From CBDBEU01 sp965204565 (GTDB lineage Bacteria; Pseudomonadota; Alphaproteobacteria; Rhizobiales; TMED25), in NCBI GenBank assembly GCA_965204565.1, contig CBDBEU010000004.1:806001-870000 (forward strand): DNA of 64,000 bases, read 5' to 3'. The translations under genes and the position numbers were made by a program. Positions 1 through 9,455 of the stretch are shown here, in pieces; position 1 is the stretch's first letter; each line of letters opens with the position of its first letter. The notes below the pieces were generated by a model. It was not told where the DNA came from. It saw only the letters and a list, made by a program, of their open reading frames with translations, and did no database searches.

Positions 1-252
1 GCACCAGTACATTGCGCCGGCGTTCGACAAGCTGCCGCGCGCCCGGCGCATTCAAGGCGCGCGTGACAACCGGCCTGGTGACACCCGGTTTTGCCGCGAG
101 CCTGAGCACCGTGTGGGGCGGCGTTCGAGATAGATGGTGAGCAGAATGGACATCCGGCGCAATGACAGATCAACATTGTCATCACGCACCAAGTCAATGC
201 AGGTCGCCTGCCAGAAGCCAAGCGCGTCATGGATGGACAGGCCGTCAGCCAT
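1..252 (-). pseudogene. MarR-like winged-helix regulator, frameshifted and cut by the window edge
   Basis: The reading frame starts at an ATG at 252 (MADGLSIHDALGFW) and runs to about 125 with the helix typical of MarR-type regulators (LSLRRMSILLTIYLE). It then leaves the homologous frame. A neighbouring frame on the same strand continues with HTVLRLAAKPGVTRPVVTRA, which is the recognition-helix region expected next, so one indel near position 120 breaks the gene. The 3' end lies outside the window. It sits just downstream of the aminopeptidase on the same strand, an arrangement I associate with alphaproteobacteria from general knowledge. The family call rests on motif resemblance only. Confidence 0.55.
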
Positions 253-310
253 CGCCGGGGGTCCGCCGTTATTCGTTTCGGATCCGTTATGGCTGTTGCG
301 GTGCAGAGGG

Positions 311-1705
311 TCAAGTCCCGTAGCGATCGCCAATCAGCGAGAACAGAGCGCGGATCGCCTGGGCAGCGCCGCCGTGCGGCGCATGCGGCAGTGATTGCGG
401 CGTCCAGGCATAAATATCGAAATGCAGATGGGTATGGACCTTTTCGACGAATCTCGACAGAAACAGCGCGGCGGTGATCGAGCCGGCCATCGGCTTTTCC
501 GGGGCGTTGGATATGTCACCCACCTTGCCGTTGATCCATTTGTCGTAACGCGGCCACAACGGCATGCGCCAGAGCGGATCTGCCTGGCTGCGTGCATGGC
601 CGGCAAGGGCGGCGGCAACCTCGTCATCATGGGTGTAGAAAGGCGACAGATCGGGGCCCAAGGCCACTCTGGCAGCACCGGTCAGGGTCGCCATGTCAAC
701 CATCAGTTCGGGTTCTTCTTCGTCACCCAGCGACAGCGCATCGGCGAGAATCAGGCGGCCCTCGGCATCGGTGTTGCCGATTTCCACGGTCAGGCCCTTG
801 CGGCTGGTGAGCACATCGCCCGGCCGGAAGGCCGCGCCGGCGACGCAGTTTTCAACAATCGGCACCAGCACCCGCAACCGCAGATTGAGCCCGGCATCCA
901 TGATCATCTGGGCAAGACCCAGGACATTGGCGGCGCCGCCCATGTCCTTCTTCATCAACAGCATGGCCGAGGATGGCTTGAGATCGAGCCCGCCGGTATC
1001 GAAGGTGACGCCTTTGCCGACCAGCGTCACCTTGGGTGCGGACGGATCGCCCCAGGTAAAATCGACCAACCGCGGCGCCTGGGTACCGGCGCGGCCCACC
1101 GCATGGATCAGCGGCAAATTGGTGGCGATCAGATCATCGCCCACGGTTTCACTGGCGCTGGCGCCAAAGTCGGCGGCAAGCTGTTTGACCGCCTGGGCAA
1201 GAGCATCAGGACCCAGATCGTTGGCCGGCAGGTTCACAAGATCCATGGTGCGGTGGCAGCCTTCAGCCACGCGCACCACATGGGCGCGCTCGCCGCCTTG
1301 CGGCATCACCAATCGCGCTGCCTGCTCCTCATCCTGACCTGAATGATAACTGGTGAAGCGATAGGCACCCAATAGCCATCCGAGCGCGGCCAGATCGGCG
1401 TGCTCTGGCGGGCGGGCAAGACGATAGGTGCCGGATGGCAGGGCGGCGGCAAGACGCCCGAGCGCCAGTGGTGCGAAGGGATTGCCGGTCGATGGAGCGC
1501 CGGCGATCACGCCTGCCAGAGCGCCATCCGCGCCCGGAACAAGAAGATGCGAGCCCGGAACCGGCTTATAATTGGAAGATGCGATCCAGGCGGGTGCGTT
1601 CCCACCAATCGCTGCTGCGGCCTCATCCAGACCCTGCCCGCCGGCAACGAACACATCCACCGCATCGGGCGCATCCTCGACAAGCAGGTCTTTCAATTCA
1701 CTCAT
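311..1705 (-). CDS. Leucyl aminopeptidase family protein (peptidase M17)
   Basis: A 464-residue cytosolic metallo-aminopeptidase of the M17 (PepA/PepB) family that removes N-terminal residues from peptides. The C-terminal catalytic half has the lysine and metal-ligand segment VGKGVTFDTGGLDLK (residues 229-243) and the family signature NTDAEGRL at 311-318; both two-metal-centre segments are intact. Length is normal for the family. The start ATG at 1705 has an AAAGGA Shine-Dalgarno-like stretch upstream. The gene lies between the TAXI binding protein and the broken MarR gene on the same strand and may be cotranscribed with them. The exact subfamily (PepA or PepB) is not resolved. Confidence 0.9.
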   Translation of the reverse strand: MSELKDLLVEDAPDAVDVFVAGGQGLDEAAAAIGGNAPAWIASSNYKPVPGSHLLVPGADGALAGVIAGAPSTGNPFAPLALGRLAAALPSGTYRLARPPEHADLAALGWLLGAYRFTSYHSGQDEEQAARLVMPQGGERAHVVRVAEGCHRTMDLVNLPANDLGPDALAQAVKQLAADFGASASETVGDDLIATNLPLIHAVGRAGTQAPRLVDFTWGDPSAPKVTLVGKGVTFDTGGLDLKPSSAMLLMKKDMGGAANVLGLAQMIMDAGLNLRLRVLVPIVENCVAGAAFRPGDVLTSRKGLTVEIGNTDAEGRLILADALSLGDEEEPELMVDMATLTGAARVALGPDLSPFYTHDDEVAAALAGHARSQADPLWRMPLWPRYDKWINGKVGDISNAPEKPMAGSITAALFLSRFVEKVHTHLHFDIYAWTPQSLPHAPHGGAAQAIRALFSLIGDRYGT

Positions 1706-1745
1706 GATCTGGTCCTTTGGGGGCCGGGACAGGCTGGCAGCGTAC

Positions 1746-2837
1746 CTACATCATGCCGGCGGCGCGATAGAAGCGTGCGGCACCCGGATGGATCGGGATC
1801 GGGACACCGTCAAGCGCCTTTTCGAGGCGAATCTCTTTGGTTTTAGCATGACCTGAATCCAGCACCGACCGGTTTCCCGCCCGCCATAACGCGGCAGTGG
1901 TATCCTGCACCAGGCGTTCTTCCTGATCCTTGCTGGTGAGGAGCAACGCCTTGACTGACAGGGTACGCGTGCGCGCCACCCCCGGATAGATATCCGCGGC
2001 AATTTCATGCTCGACGAAAAACCGGTTGTCGCGGCGCAATTCCTCCACCGCGGGGCCGAATATCGGCACCAGACGGCCGATCCCTCGTTCGATCAGTTCG
2101 CTGACCGCCGCGGCCGGCGTGCCGGCAATGAGGAAGAACGCGTCGAGTTCGCCGGAGGCTATCAGGTCGACAGCGGCGGCGGGGCCTTGCTCGACAATTT
2201 CGACATCATCCTCGCCAAGACCGAATGCCCGCAGGATGGCGAGCGCATCAGCTCGGGTGCCCGAGCCCGGCCGGTCGATCGAGACCCTCATGCCGCGCAG
2301 ATCCTCAACCTTGCGGACCGAAGAGTCGCGCGCGGTAACAAGATGGACGGCTTCGGGGTAGAGCCCGGCAATGGCGCGCAGATTGGCCAAGGGCTCGGAG
2401 TGGCTGAAGATGCCCGATCCGCTATAGGCCCAATAGGCGATGTCGGCCTGTGCCAGGGCCGCATCATATTGGCCGGCACTGACGCTGCGAACATTCGATA
2501 TCGAACCGCGTGAGGATTTGACCACCGCCAGCAGGCCCGGAACGCCGCAACGCTCCTCATCGGCGCAGGGCTCGCCGCCCACGGGCTCGGAAATCACGGT
2601 CGCGATCACCTCGCCAACCGGATAATAGGTCCCGGCGGTGGACCCGGTGGCAATCTGGAAGAAACGCACCGGGATATCAGCAGCGGGCAGTATCGAGGGC
2701 GAACGCCAGGCAAGATAGGCGCCGGCAACCAGCGCCATGATCACGACGCTCGCGATCAGACCGCTGCCTGGCAGTTTGATCTTGCGAATTGTGCGCCCAA
2801 CCCGTCTTTCGGGGGGAGTTTGCGTTTCATTCGACAT
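1746..2837 (-). CDS. TAXI family TRAP transporter solute-binding protein
   Basis: 363 residues. A single hydrophobic segment (about residues 28-47) follows a basic N-terminus, so the protein is probably exported or membrane-anchored in the periplasm. The mature part opens with FFQIATGSTAGTYYPVGEVI, the hallmark of TAXI (TRAP-associated extracytoplasmic immunogenic) proteins, and continues with the periplasmic-binding fold. The role is capture of an organic acid or similar solute for a TRAP permease. No DctQM-type permease gene is present next to it here, so the partner is elsewhere or missing. An AGGAACGG ribosome site precedes the ATG. Substrate is unknown. Confidence 0.85.
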   Translation of the reverse strand: MSNETQTPPERRVGRTIRKIKLPGSGLIASVVIMALVAGAYLAWRSPSILPAADIPVRFFQIATGSTAGTYYPVGEVIATVISEPVGGEPCADEERCGVPGLLAVVKSSRGSISNVRSVSAGQYDAALAQADIAYWAYSGSGIFSHSEPLANLRAIAGLYPEAVHLVTARDSSVRKVEDLRGMRVSIDRPGSGTRADALAILRAFGLGEDDVEIVEQGPAAAVDLIASGELDAFFLIAGTPAAAVSELIERGIGRLVPIFGPAVEELRRDNRFFVEHEIAADIYPGVARTRTLSVKALLLTSKDQEERLVQDTTAALWRAGNRSVLDSGHAKTKEIRLEKALDGVPIPIHPGAARFYRAAGMM

Positions 2838-2991
2838 ACGAAACCGTTCCTGACCAAGCCATGAATAATGCCAGCTGCCTTATGGTTAAACCTTTACCCC
2901 GCATTTTCCATATGGCTCCATTGATTGATGTGATTGATTGTTGGTTCTATCATGAGAATTAATGTCTTGAGCGCATTTTGGGGCGCGGAAT

Positions 2992-3310
2992 ATGGCGAAC
3001 CCGGCGGGTGAACCGGTTGACGGGCCTCTTCGGCTCGATTTCGACCGCCGCCTGAAGCTCGCGTTCCACGGTTGAGGAACCACCGCCGACGCCGGATGGC
3101 CGGCCATGAGCCTGTCGATCCGCGCACCGGCAAGAACGGCCGGCACGCGATGACGGGATTGTTTCGCCGATCCGTCTTCGGCCGCCTCGGTGGCCATGAG
3201 GACGTAAACGACGCCGACCGACCGGGCGCGATCCCGCGATGCGATGGATTGTCGGCGGGGCGCCGCAGCCGGGCAGGCCGCGTCTTCGGGCGCGGCCTTT
3301 TTCTTGCGCA
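2992..3310 (+). mobile_element. IS1380-family transposase, N-terminal remnant
   Basis: From an ATG at 2992 the frame reads LRLDFDRRLKLAFHG, the usual N-terminal strand of IS1380 transposases, then hits a stop. After short indels, shifted frames continue with recognisable pieces: TADAG, then DPRTGKNGRHAMTGL and SVFGRLGGHEDVNDADRPG. These match the order DPRTGKN-RH, RQSVF-RLAGYEDVNDA known for this family. Nothing of the catalytic C-terminal half is here. A C-terminal IS1380 piece is found at 58.3-59.0 kb. The element is dead and marks the left edge of the island. Confidence 0.7.
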
Positions 3311-3356
3311 ATCCAATGTGCTATCGTCGTAGCAACAAATTATATGTTGGAGTGAC

Positions 3357-3827
3357 ATGCTTACTGCGGAACTTGAGGGCAATCGGATCGACGCGCTTAC
3401 AGCAGAACGCGGACCTTCATATTTCTGCCCCAAGTGCAAAGACGAAGTCGTATTGAAGAAAGGCCGCAAGGTCGTTCACCACTTTGCCCACAAACCTCCG
3501 ACAGACTGTACATGGGCGAAAGGCGAAACCCGCGCTCACATGGAATCCAAGGTTTTGGTTGCTGACGCGTTCAAGAAACGCGGGTTGCGTGCCGAACTGG
3601 GATTCGTGGTAAAGACGCTACCCGGCGACAGAAGGGCGGACGTAATGGCGTGGTCTCCGAAGGGACTGCAAATCGCGGCGGGATCAAGGGAAATCGCAAA
3701 GAATGCTCCGCCAGACGCATGCGCCGGCGGTTTGGAATTTTCAAGAACGCAATGTCCGGCATCACGGGTGCTTGCCATCGGTTGGAAACCGGTTCCGGCG
3801 GAGACCGGCGACGTCTTTGCGGGATAA
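3357..3827 (+). pseudogene. CoiA-like competence/nuclease protein, truncated
   Basis: The first about 105 residues look like the N-terminus of CoiA-type proteins: a short zinc-ribbon-like segment (YFCPKCKDEVVLKKGRK), then VVHHFAHKPP and the HMESKVLVADAF helix, then the start of the nuclease core (RRADVMAWSPKGLQIA). The conserved continuation of the nuclease core is replaced after about position 3675 by sequence without family features, so the catalytic domain is lost. GGAG lies a few bases before the ATG. The open frame continues to 3827 only by chance. It belongs to the left, decayed part of the island. Confidence 0.5.
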
Positions 3828-4343
3828 CCGGTAAATTACGTGCCCACGAATTCCGCCCGGCGGCGCACACCCGGCGCGCGAAGGCGGCAGGACGGTTCCA
3901 TTATCCAGAATTCCATCGGCGCCTCCGGCGGATTGCATTTCGGACGGGCGCTATTTACACCCCCCCTTTCCGCAGTTTCAACCTTTGGCATGCGCCATGC
4001 CGGCATGGCGGGCGTCAACCGTGTCCTTTCGGCAACCCTGAAACGCGCGTTCGCCCGGCTTCCGAATCGTGAGATATGCGGAGAATGCGCGTCCGGAAGA
4101 TGGCGCCGGACCTCATGCGAGGCGTTTCCAAAGGAAAGGAAGTGCGATGACCGAACTACCGACCGAACGCCGGGAAGCGGATGCTCCCGTCGAGGAGACG
4201 TCAGCGCCGGACCGGCCAAATGTTTGAAATTCCATGAGATCATTGAAAACCGAGGGTTTTTCCCAAAAAAGTTGCTACACTGAAAGTGTGATGCAGTGCA
4301 GAATGACCTATGTTGGAGGCATTAAGTCGTTAAAGGCAAAGGA
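3676..4343 (+). other. Gap of about 670 bases without a supported gene
   Basis: I see no convincing gene here. The only ORF with a good ribosome site is a 26-codon frame at 4147-4227 (MTELPTERREAD start, preceded by an AAGGAAGG stretch), possibly the head of a deleted gene. The last 130 bases are more AT-rich and probably carry the promoter of the ATPase gene that starts at 4344. Confidence 0.4.
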
Positions 4344-6635
4344 ATGATTGAACGCATAGATTTGTTACGCAACATTGGTCAATTTCACAATGTTGCCCCC
4401 TCTGAAAACATAGTATTCACACCGTTCACACTGATATACGCGGAGAACGGTCGCGGAAAAACAACCATTGCGGAAGTCCTGCGATCACTTGCTTCCGATA
4501 GTCCCAGTTTGATTGTGGAGAGAAAGCGTCTCGGCGCTCATCATAATCCGCACGTGGTTGTAAGTCAGAATGGCGAGAAGGCTGTCTTTCAGAACGGTGC
4601 TTGGTCAAAAACCGTCCCGGACATCGCGATCTTCGATGATAGCTTCGTCGCTGCGAATATCTGTTCGGGTACAGACTTTCAAGCGTCTCATCGGCAAAAA
4701 CTCCACGAACTTATCATAGGAGCACAGGGCGTCACCCTCAGCAATGAGCTTGAAGGACATGTCAGGCGTATTGAACAGCATAATACAGATCTAAGAGAGA
4801 AGAAAAATGCCATTCCTGGTGTCACACGCGGCCCCTACGACGTGAATACGTTCTGCGCATTGCAGACTGACCCTGACATTGACGCAAAACTCCTAAAAGC
4901 AAAGAGACGACTTGCGGCGGCAAAGTCGGCAGATGCCATACGTCAACGCGCAGGTTTTATCGGTCTACACATGCCAGATTTTGACACCGTCGCAATCAAT
5001 ACAGTTCTGGCTCAAACGATAGGCAGTTTGGAAGCCGATGCTGCTGCCAGAGTTCGCAGACACCTCGACAGTCTTGGACCGGACGGTGAGGCATGGGTGG
5101 CGGAAGGTATGTCACGCACCGCGAAAGCCTCTGAGGATAAAGAGGAGGAAGTTTGTCCGTTTTGCGCCCAAGAGCTTGCCGGATCGGACATCATTAGTCT
5201 GTATCAGGCATATTTCAGCAAAGCTTATGAGGATTTGAGAGCCGAAATTACGGATGTCCAAAATAAGCTTCGCGGCGCTCATGGGGATAACATCCCGGCA
5301 GCTTTTGAACGAAGCATACACACGGCAGTCCAGAACCGTGGATTCTGGAAGGATTTCACAGAGTTGCCCGCAATAGACGTCGATACCGCGGCGATATCCC
5401 GTGACTGGACTACGGCACTCGAAGCCGTGCTGGACCATTTGCGACAAAAGCTGGCATCACCCCTTGAGCCAATAGAATTATCGGGTGAAGCGATAGATGC
5501 AGTACAAACCTATCGATCGCGGATTAACGAAATCAGGGAAATTTCAGACCGTCTGCTTGAGTGCAACGAGCGTCTCGATACAGTCAAGGAACAAGTTGAG
5601 GTTACTGATGTCGCCGCCCTTACAGACGATCTGGATAAGATCAAGGCTCAGAAGGCCCGTTTCGAACCTGCCGTCGTTCCACTATGCGATTCTTATCTGG
5701 CCGAGAAGGCAGCAAAAGACGCCACTGAGTTGCAGCGCGATCAATCACGGGATGCACTTAAAGAATACCGTGAACAAATCTTCCCCGCGTATGAGGTGTC
5801 GATCAACGATTTTCTGCGGCGTTTCAATGCCACATTCCGTCTCGATCAGGTGCGGCCGACCAACACGCGCGCCGGACCCTCCGCTTCCTACGCTGTGGTT
5901 ATCAATCAACAAGAGGTGAATATTGCAGCGAAGGATGGGCCTTCATTTCGCAATACACTGAGCGCCGGAGACCGCAATACATTAGCGCTCGCATTCTTCT
6001 TTGCCTCACTTGAGCAGGATCAAAATATCGCTCAAAAAATAGTGATCCTCGATGACCCGATGACAAGCCTAGATGAGCATCGGTCGCTTCGGACGAGACA
6101 AGAGATATTTGATCTGCATGGTCGTGTGTCCCAGATGATTGTGTTGTCACACTCCAAGCCATTTCTTTGTGCGCTTTGGGATAATGCGGACGTTAAAGTT
6201 CGCTCAGCTTTCCGCGTGGGACGAATTGATAATGGTTCAGAGTTAGCCACATGGGACGTCCGCAAAGACAGCATCACCGAGCATGATAAGCGCCACGAGT
6301 TGGTATCAAACTATGTCCACGCCGATGATCCCGACAGCGAAAGAAAAGTCGCCGAAGCACTGAGACCAATCTTGGAAGCATTTGTTCGCGTAGCCTATCC
6401 CGGCCACTTTCCTCCGGGGTCGCATTTGGGCCGTTTTGTATCTCGGTGCCAGGAACACCATGGCGGCGCCGATGAGATATTGTCGGAAGCCGATACGAAT
6501 GAGTTGCGGGCGTTGCTCGACTACGCCAATCGTTTTCACCATGACAGTAATCCAGCTTGGGAAACGGAAGTCATCAACGATACTGAACTGGTGGATTTCG
6601 CACGACGGACATTGTTGTTTACATCGAGAAGATAG
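4344..6635 (+). CDS. AAA_13-type ATPase, PrrC/RloC-like defence candidate
   Basis: 763 residues with an SMC/ABC-type split ATPase. The Walker A motif ENGRGKTT is at residues 34-41. The ABC signature is LSAGDRNTLAL (539-549), the Walker B and D-loop are VILDDPMTSLD (567-577) and the H-loop is LSHS (601-604). Between the halves is a long helical insert carrying CPFC at 271-274, a single zinc-hook-like pair. The domain order matches the AAA_13 family, which contains the anticodon nucleases PrrC and RloC. The C-terminal 150 residues (segment LRALLDYANRFHHDSN) could be the effector, but I cannot confirm the R-E-H nuclease residues. It stands alone, with lower GC than its neighbours, which suggests transfer. 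AAAGGA precedes the ATG. Confidence 0.75.
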   Translation: MIERIDLLRNIGQFHNVAPSENIVFTPFTLIYAENGRGKTTIAEVLRSLASDSPSLIVERKRLGAHHNPHVVVSQNGEKAVFQNGAWSKTVPDIAIFDDSFVAANICSGTDFQASHRQKLHELIIGAQGVTLSNELEGHVRRIEQHNTDLREKKNAIPGVTRGPYDVNTFCALQTDPDIDAKLLKAKRRLAAAKSADAIRQRAGFIGLHMPDFDTVAINTVLAQTIGSLEADAAARVRRHLDSLGPDGEAWVAEGMSRTAKASEDKEEEVCPFCAQELAGSDIISLYQAYFSKAYEDLRAEITDVQNKLRGAHGDNIPAAFERSIHTAVQNRGFWKDFTELPAIDVDTAAISRDWTTALEAVLDHLRQKLASPLEPIELSGEAIDAVQTYRSRINEIREISDRLLECNERLDTVKEQVEVTDVAALTDDLDKIKAQKARFEPAVVPLCDSYLAEKAAKDATELQRDQSRDALKEYREQIFPAYEVSINDFLRRFNATFRLDQVRPTNTRAGPSASYAVVINQQEVNIAAKDGPSFRNTLSAGDRNTLALAFFFASLEQDQNIAQKIVILDDPMTSLDEHRSLRTRQEIFDLHGRVSQMIVLSHSKPFLCALWDNADVKVRSAFRVGRIDNGSELATWDVRKDSITEHDKRHELVSNYVHADDPDSERKVAEALRPILEAFVRVAYPGHFPPGSHLGRFVSRCQEHHGGADEILSEADTNELRALLDYANRFHHDSNPAWETEVINDTELVDFARRTLLFTSRR

Positions 6636-6660
6636 ACAAAGAGGTGAATTATTCGTAGTT

Positions 6661-6851
6661 GCCTCTTGCTCGTTCCCATATGTCTGCTTCCGTCGACGGC
6701 GCGCGGCATACGCTCGGGATACGGGGCGAAGTCGCACCCTGTTCGCCGCCGCCGGCTTCTCATCGACGTCGGTCCATTGACGCCGGCGCGGGCGCGGCTT
6801 TAATCTTTCGCCAATCTTTCGCCGGCCACGGGAAACGAGGCGACCGCATCC
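6661..6851 (+). repeat. hsdM leader repeat, copy 1
   Basis: The stretch upstream of the first hsdM recurs in two other places. Positions 6661-6770 match 15784-15893 almost base for base. The last about 75 bases (ACGGGAAACGAGGCGACCGC before the ATG) match the leader of hsdR at 25353-25426. These leaders presumably hold the promoter of the type I genes and provide homology for recombination inside the island. Confidence 0.75.
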
Positions 6852-8306
6852 ATGTTCGAGCAGACATTCAAAAATATCGACGACGTGCTGTGGAAGGAGG
6901 CCGGGTGCACGACCGAACTCGACTATACGGAACAGACCTCCTGGCTGCTGTTCCTGAAATATCTCGACGATCTCGAACGGGAGCGGAAACTGAAGGCCGA
7001 ACTTGAGGGCACGCCGCACGATCGAATCGTCCGGGGCGAATACCGGTGGTCGGCATGGGCCGCGCCGAAGGACCGGCAGGGCCGGCTCGACCACGACGCG
7101 GCGCTGACCGGCGACGACCTGATCGGATTCGTCGACGACGATCTGTTTCCCTATCTGCGCGGCTTCCGGCGGCGCGCCGGCGGCCCCGACACCGTCGAAT
7201 ACAAGATCGGCGAGATTTTCGGCGAGATCGGCAACAGGTTCCGCAGCGGCTATGCGCTGCGCGACGCGCTGGAGTTTGTCGACCGGCTGAGCTTCAACAC
7301 GCAGGACGAGAAGCACGAGCTTTCCGAGCTTTACGAAGCCAAGATCAAGCGGATGGGCAACGCCGGGCGCAACGGCGGCGAATATTACACGCCGCGCCCG
7401 CTCATCCGCGCCATGATCCGGGTGGTCAGGCCGGAAATCGGCGAACGGATTTACGACGGCGCGGCGGGTTCGGCGGGCTTCCTGTGCGAGGCGTTCGACC
7501 ATCTTTCCGCGAAGCCGGACCTGACGACGGGCGATCTGGAAACGCTCCAGACCCGCACCTTTCACGGCAGGGAGAAGAAACCGCTCGCCTATGTCATCGG
7601 CGTCATGAACATGATCCTGCACGGCGTCGAGGCGCCCGATATCGTCCACGCCAACACGCTCGGCGAGAACGTCGCCGACATCCGGCCGAAGGACCGGTTC
7701 GACGTGATCCTCGCCAATCCGCCGTTCGGCGGCAAGGAGCGCAAGGAGGTGCAGCAGAATTTTCCGATCAGAACCGGCGAGACGGCGTTCCTGTTCCTGC
7801 AACATTTCATCAAAATGCTCAAACCCGGCGGACGCGCCGCCATCGTCATCAAGAACACCTTTCTGTCCAATTCGGACGGGGCGGCGACGGCGCTGCGCAG
7901 GGAACTACTGGAAAGCTGCGACCTGCACACCGTTCTCGATTGTCCCGGCGGCGCGTTCGTCGGGGCCGGCGTCAAGACGGTGGTGCTGTTCTTCGACAAG
8001 GGCGCGCCGACAAGACGCATCTGGTATTATCAACTCGATCCGGGCCGCAGCCTCGGCAAGACCAACGCGCTGAACGATAACGATCTGAAGGAGTTCGTGG
8101 CGTTGCAGGCGGGTTTCGCCGAAAGCCCGAAATCGTGGAGCGTCGACATCGGCGACATCGATCCGGCGACCCGGGATTTGTCGGTCAGAAACCCGAACCG
8201 GGAGGAGGAAGCGCCGCCGCGCGCGCCGGAAGAGATCATCGCCGAGATCGCGGCGCTGGACGCGGAAAGCGCAAAAATCCTGAAAAGCATCCGGGGAATG
8301 CTGTGA
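6852..8306 (+). CDS. hsdM: Type I restriction-modification DNA methyltransferase subunit, copy 1 (orphan)
   Basis: 484-residue N6-adenine methyltransferase subunit. An N-terminal helical domain (HsdM_N-like) runs to about residue 150. The AdoMet motif is YDGAAGSAGF (201-210) and the catalytic motif is NPPF (289-292). It would normally work as M2S with HsdS to modify adenine in a bipartite site. It differs from the second copy at 15966-17420 at only five residues that I can find: D97E, R193G, and three near the C-terminus (I/V, N/D, G/D). No hsdS follows; an unrelated 56-codon ORF does. It may supply spare methylase to the hsdS at 17.4 kb or be redundant. Confidence 0.92.
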   Translation: MFEQTFKNIDDVLWKEAGCTTELDYTEQTSWLLFLKYLDDLERERKLKAELEGTPHDRIVRGEYRWSAWAAPKDRQGRLDHDAALTGDDLIGFVDDDLFPYLRGFRRRAGGPDTVEYKIGEIFGEIGNRFRSGYALRDALEFVDRLSFNTQDEKHELSELYEAKIKRMGNAGRNGGEYYTPRPLIRAMIRVVRPEIGERIYDGAAGSAGFLCEAFDHLSAKPDLTTGDLETLQTRTFHGREKKPLAYVIGVMNMILHGVEAPDIVHANTLGENVADIRPKDRFDVILANPPFGGKERKEVQQNFPIRTGETAFLFLQHFIKMLKPGGRAAIVIKNTFLSNSDGAATALRRELLESCDLHTVLDCPGGAFVGAGVKTVVLFFDKGAPTRRIWYYQLDPGRSLGKTNALNDNDLKEFVALQAGFAESPKSWSVDIGDIDPATRDLSVRNPNREEEAPPRAPEEIIAEIAALDAESAKILKSIRGML

Positions 8307-8310
8307 GGGA

Positions 8311-8481
8311 GTGAAGATCAAGGTTCCGTTGCTTACGCCGCACGAAATGAGACACTTAGATCGGAGCCTACCTTGTAACGATTTTCGTGAACTAAAGCTT
8401 GGCCCGATCCCCGAGTCGGCTGGCAGAGCCTATGCGGAATTCTACCGATACCTTCCAAATTTCGCCTCGTTCGAACAGTAA
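8311..8481 (+). CDS. Small hypothetical ORF after orphan hsdM
   Basis: A GTG-started frame of 56 residues (VKIKVPLLTPHEMRHLDRSL at the start, ending NFASFEQ) begins 4 bases after the hsdM stop, where hsdS would be expected. A GAGGGA stretch lies just before the GTG. It does not resemble a target-recognition domain and I recognise no family. It could be the stump of a gene cut when the hsdM copy was inserted. Coding is uncertain. Confidence 0.3.
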   Translation: MKIKVPLLTPHEMRHLDRSLPCNDFRELKLGPIPESAGRAYAEFYRYLPNFASFEQ

Positions 8482-8612
8482 ACGCTTGACTATAGTGGCA
8501 GTCGCTGCGGCATCGGTCCCGTGCGCAACGCAATCGAAACGGGATAAAGGGGATTGATCGGCGCCTCCTACTCGGGCGATAAATGCTTGAGTTTTCAGAG
8601 GGAAGAAGTCGC

Positions 8613-9455
8613 GTGGCGCGTTCTCAGAAGACGAAGATCGTCGAGCACCTGTTCGATAAGCATTGGAGCGAGGCGACCGGGTCCCTCGACAAGAGCCTGA
8701 TGAGCCTCGACGACGTGGCGCAAGCCATCCGCGAATGCAACAAGACGCATGGGTCCACGCTCAGCGATCGTAACCCGGCCAACTTCATGAAGGACCTGCT
8801 CCGCGGCGCGAACGCCTCGAAGAACTGGCCCGCCTCTGTTGCCGCCAAGCGATTCACCGGGATTCAAAGGACAGGCGACGGCGAATGCTTCGAGTTCATC
8901 CCCTATCGCCCGGAACAGACGGAGCCGTTTCCGGACGCATTCAAGGTCCGAGAGGATGCACCGCGCTTCCTCGTCCAATCGACCAGCCTACCGCTCGTCA
9001 CAAAGTCTCTTGGGCGCTCGGATGAAACCTGGCTCATTCAGACCGCGATCAATCTACGCGTCGTCGAAACGCATTTCGCAGTCGCGCCGGCGTTTCCTCT
9101 TCTCGAACTGACCCACCTACAGACGGGGATCAAACTCCGCTCGACGGAAATCGATGCTCTTTTCCTGGGCAAGGCCGGCGACCCGAAGCGCCCGGACTCG
9201 GTATTGGTCACCTGTGAAGCGAAGCAAGAAAAGGATCCCTTGATACCCAGTCAGATAATCAACCAGGTTCAGGCCGCCTTCGTCGAGGCGGAAGTCGAGA
9301 CCGTCATTCCCATAGGGCTACGGACCGTCAAGGGCGTCGGATTCTATCTGACGGAGTTCGAGGCCGTGAAACGGGCAGACGCGCCAACGTTGGATGAGCT
9401 TACCTTAGCCAGCTACGCCATCTACGAACTGCGCCCGCCCGTTAAGGGCATATGA
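8613..9455 (+). CDS. Putative type II restriction endonuclease, PD-(D/E)XK type
   Basis: 280 residues from a GTG at 8613, chosen because GGGAAGAAG lies just upstream; an in-frame ATG at 8583 has a poorer site. The N-terminal half looks like a small DNA-binding part. The C-terminal half contains EIDALFLG (Asp181) and, about 20 residues later, TCEAK (Glu202-x-Lys204), the spacing of a PD-(D/E)XK nuclease core, then a QIINQVQ helix. It converges on the Dcm gene with a 51-base overlap of the two 3' ends. Context with a C5-methyltransferase and Vsr supports a restriction enzyme. No recognition sequence can be read from it. Confidence 0.65.
   Translation: MARSQKTKIVEHLFDKHWSEATGSLDKSLMSLDDVAQAIRECNKTHGSTLSDRNPANFMKDLLRGANASKNWPASVAAKRFTGIQRTGDGECFEFIPYRPEQTEPFPDAFKVREDAPRFLVQSTSLPLVTKSLGRSDETWLIQTAINLRVVETHFAVAPAFPLLELTHLQTGIKLRSTEIDALFLGKAGDPKRPDSVLVTCEAKQEKDPLIPSQIINQVQAAFVEAEVETVIPIGLRTVKGVGFYLTEFEAVKRADAPTLDELTLASYAIYELRPPVKGI

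Noticed and set aside
6306..7805. 499-codon minus-strand ORF
   Set aside because: Antisense of hsdM copy 1 and the end of the AAA_13 gene; GC-rich shadow frame with no domain.
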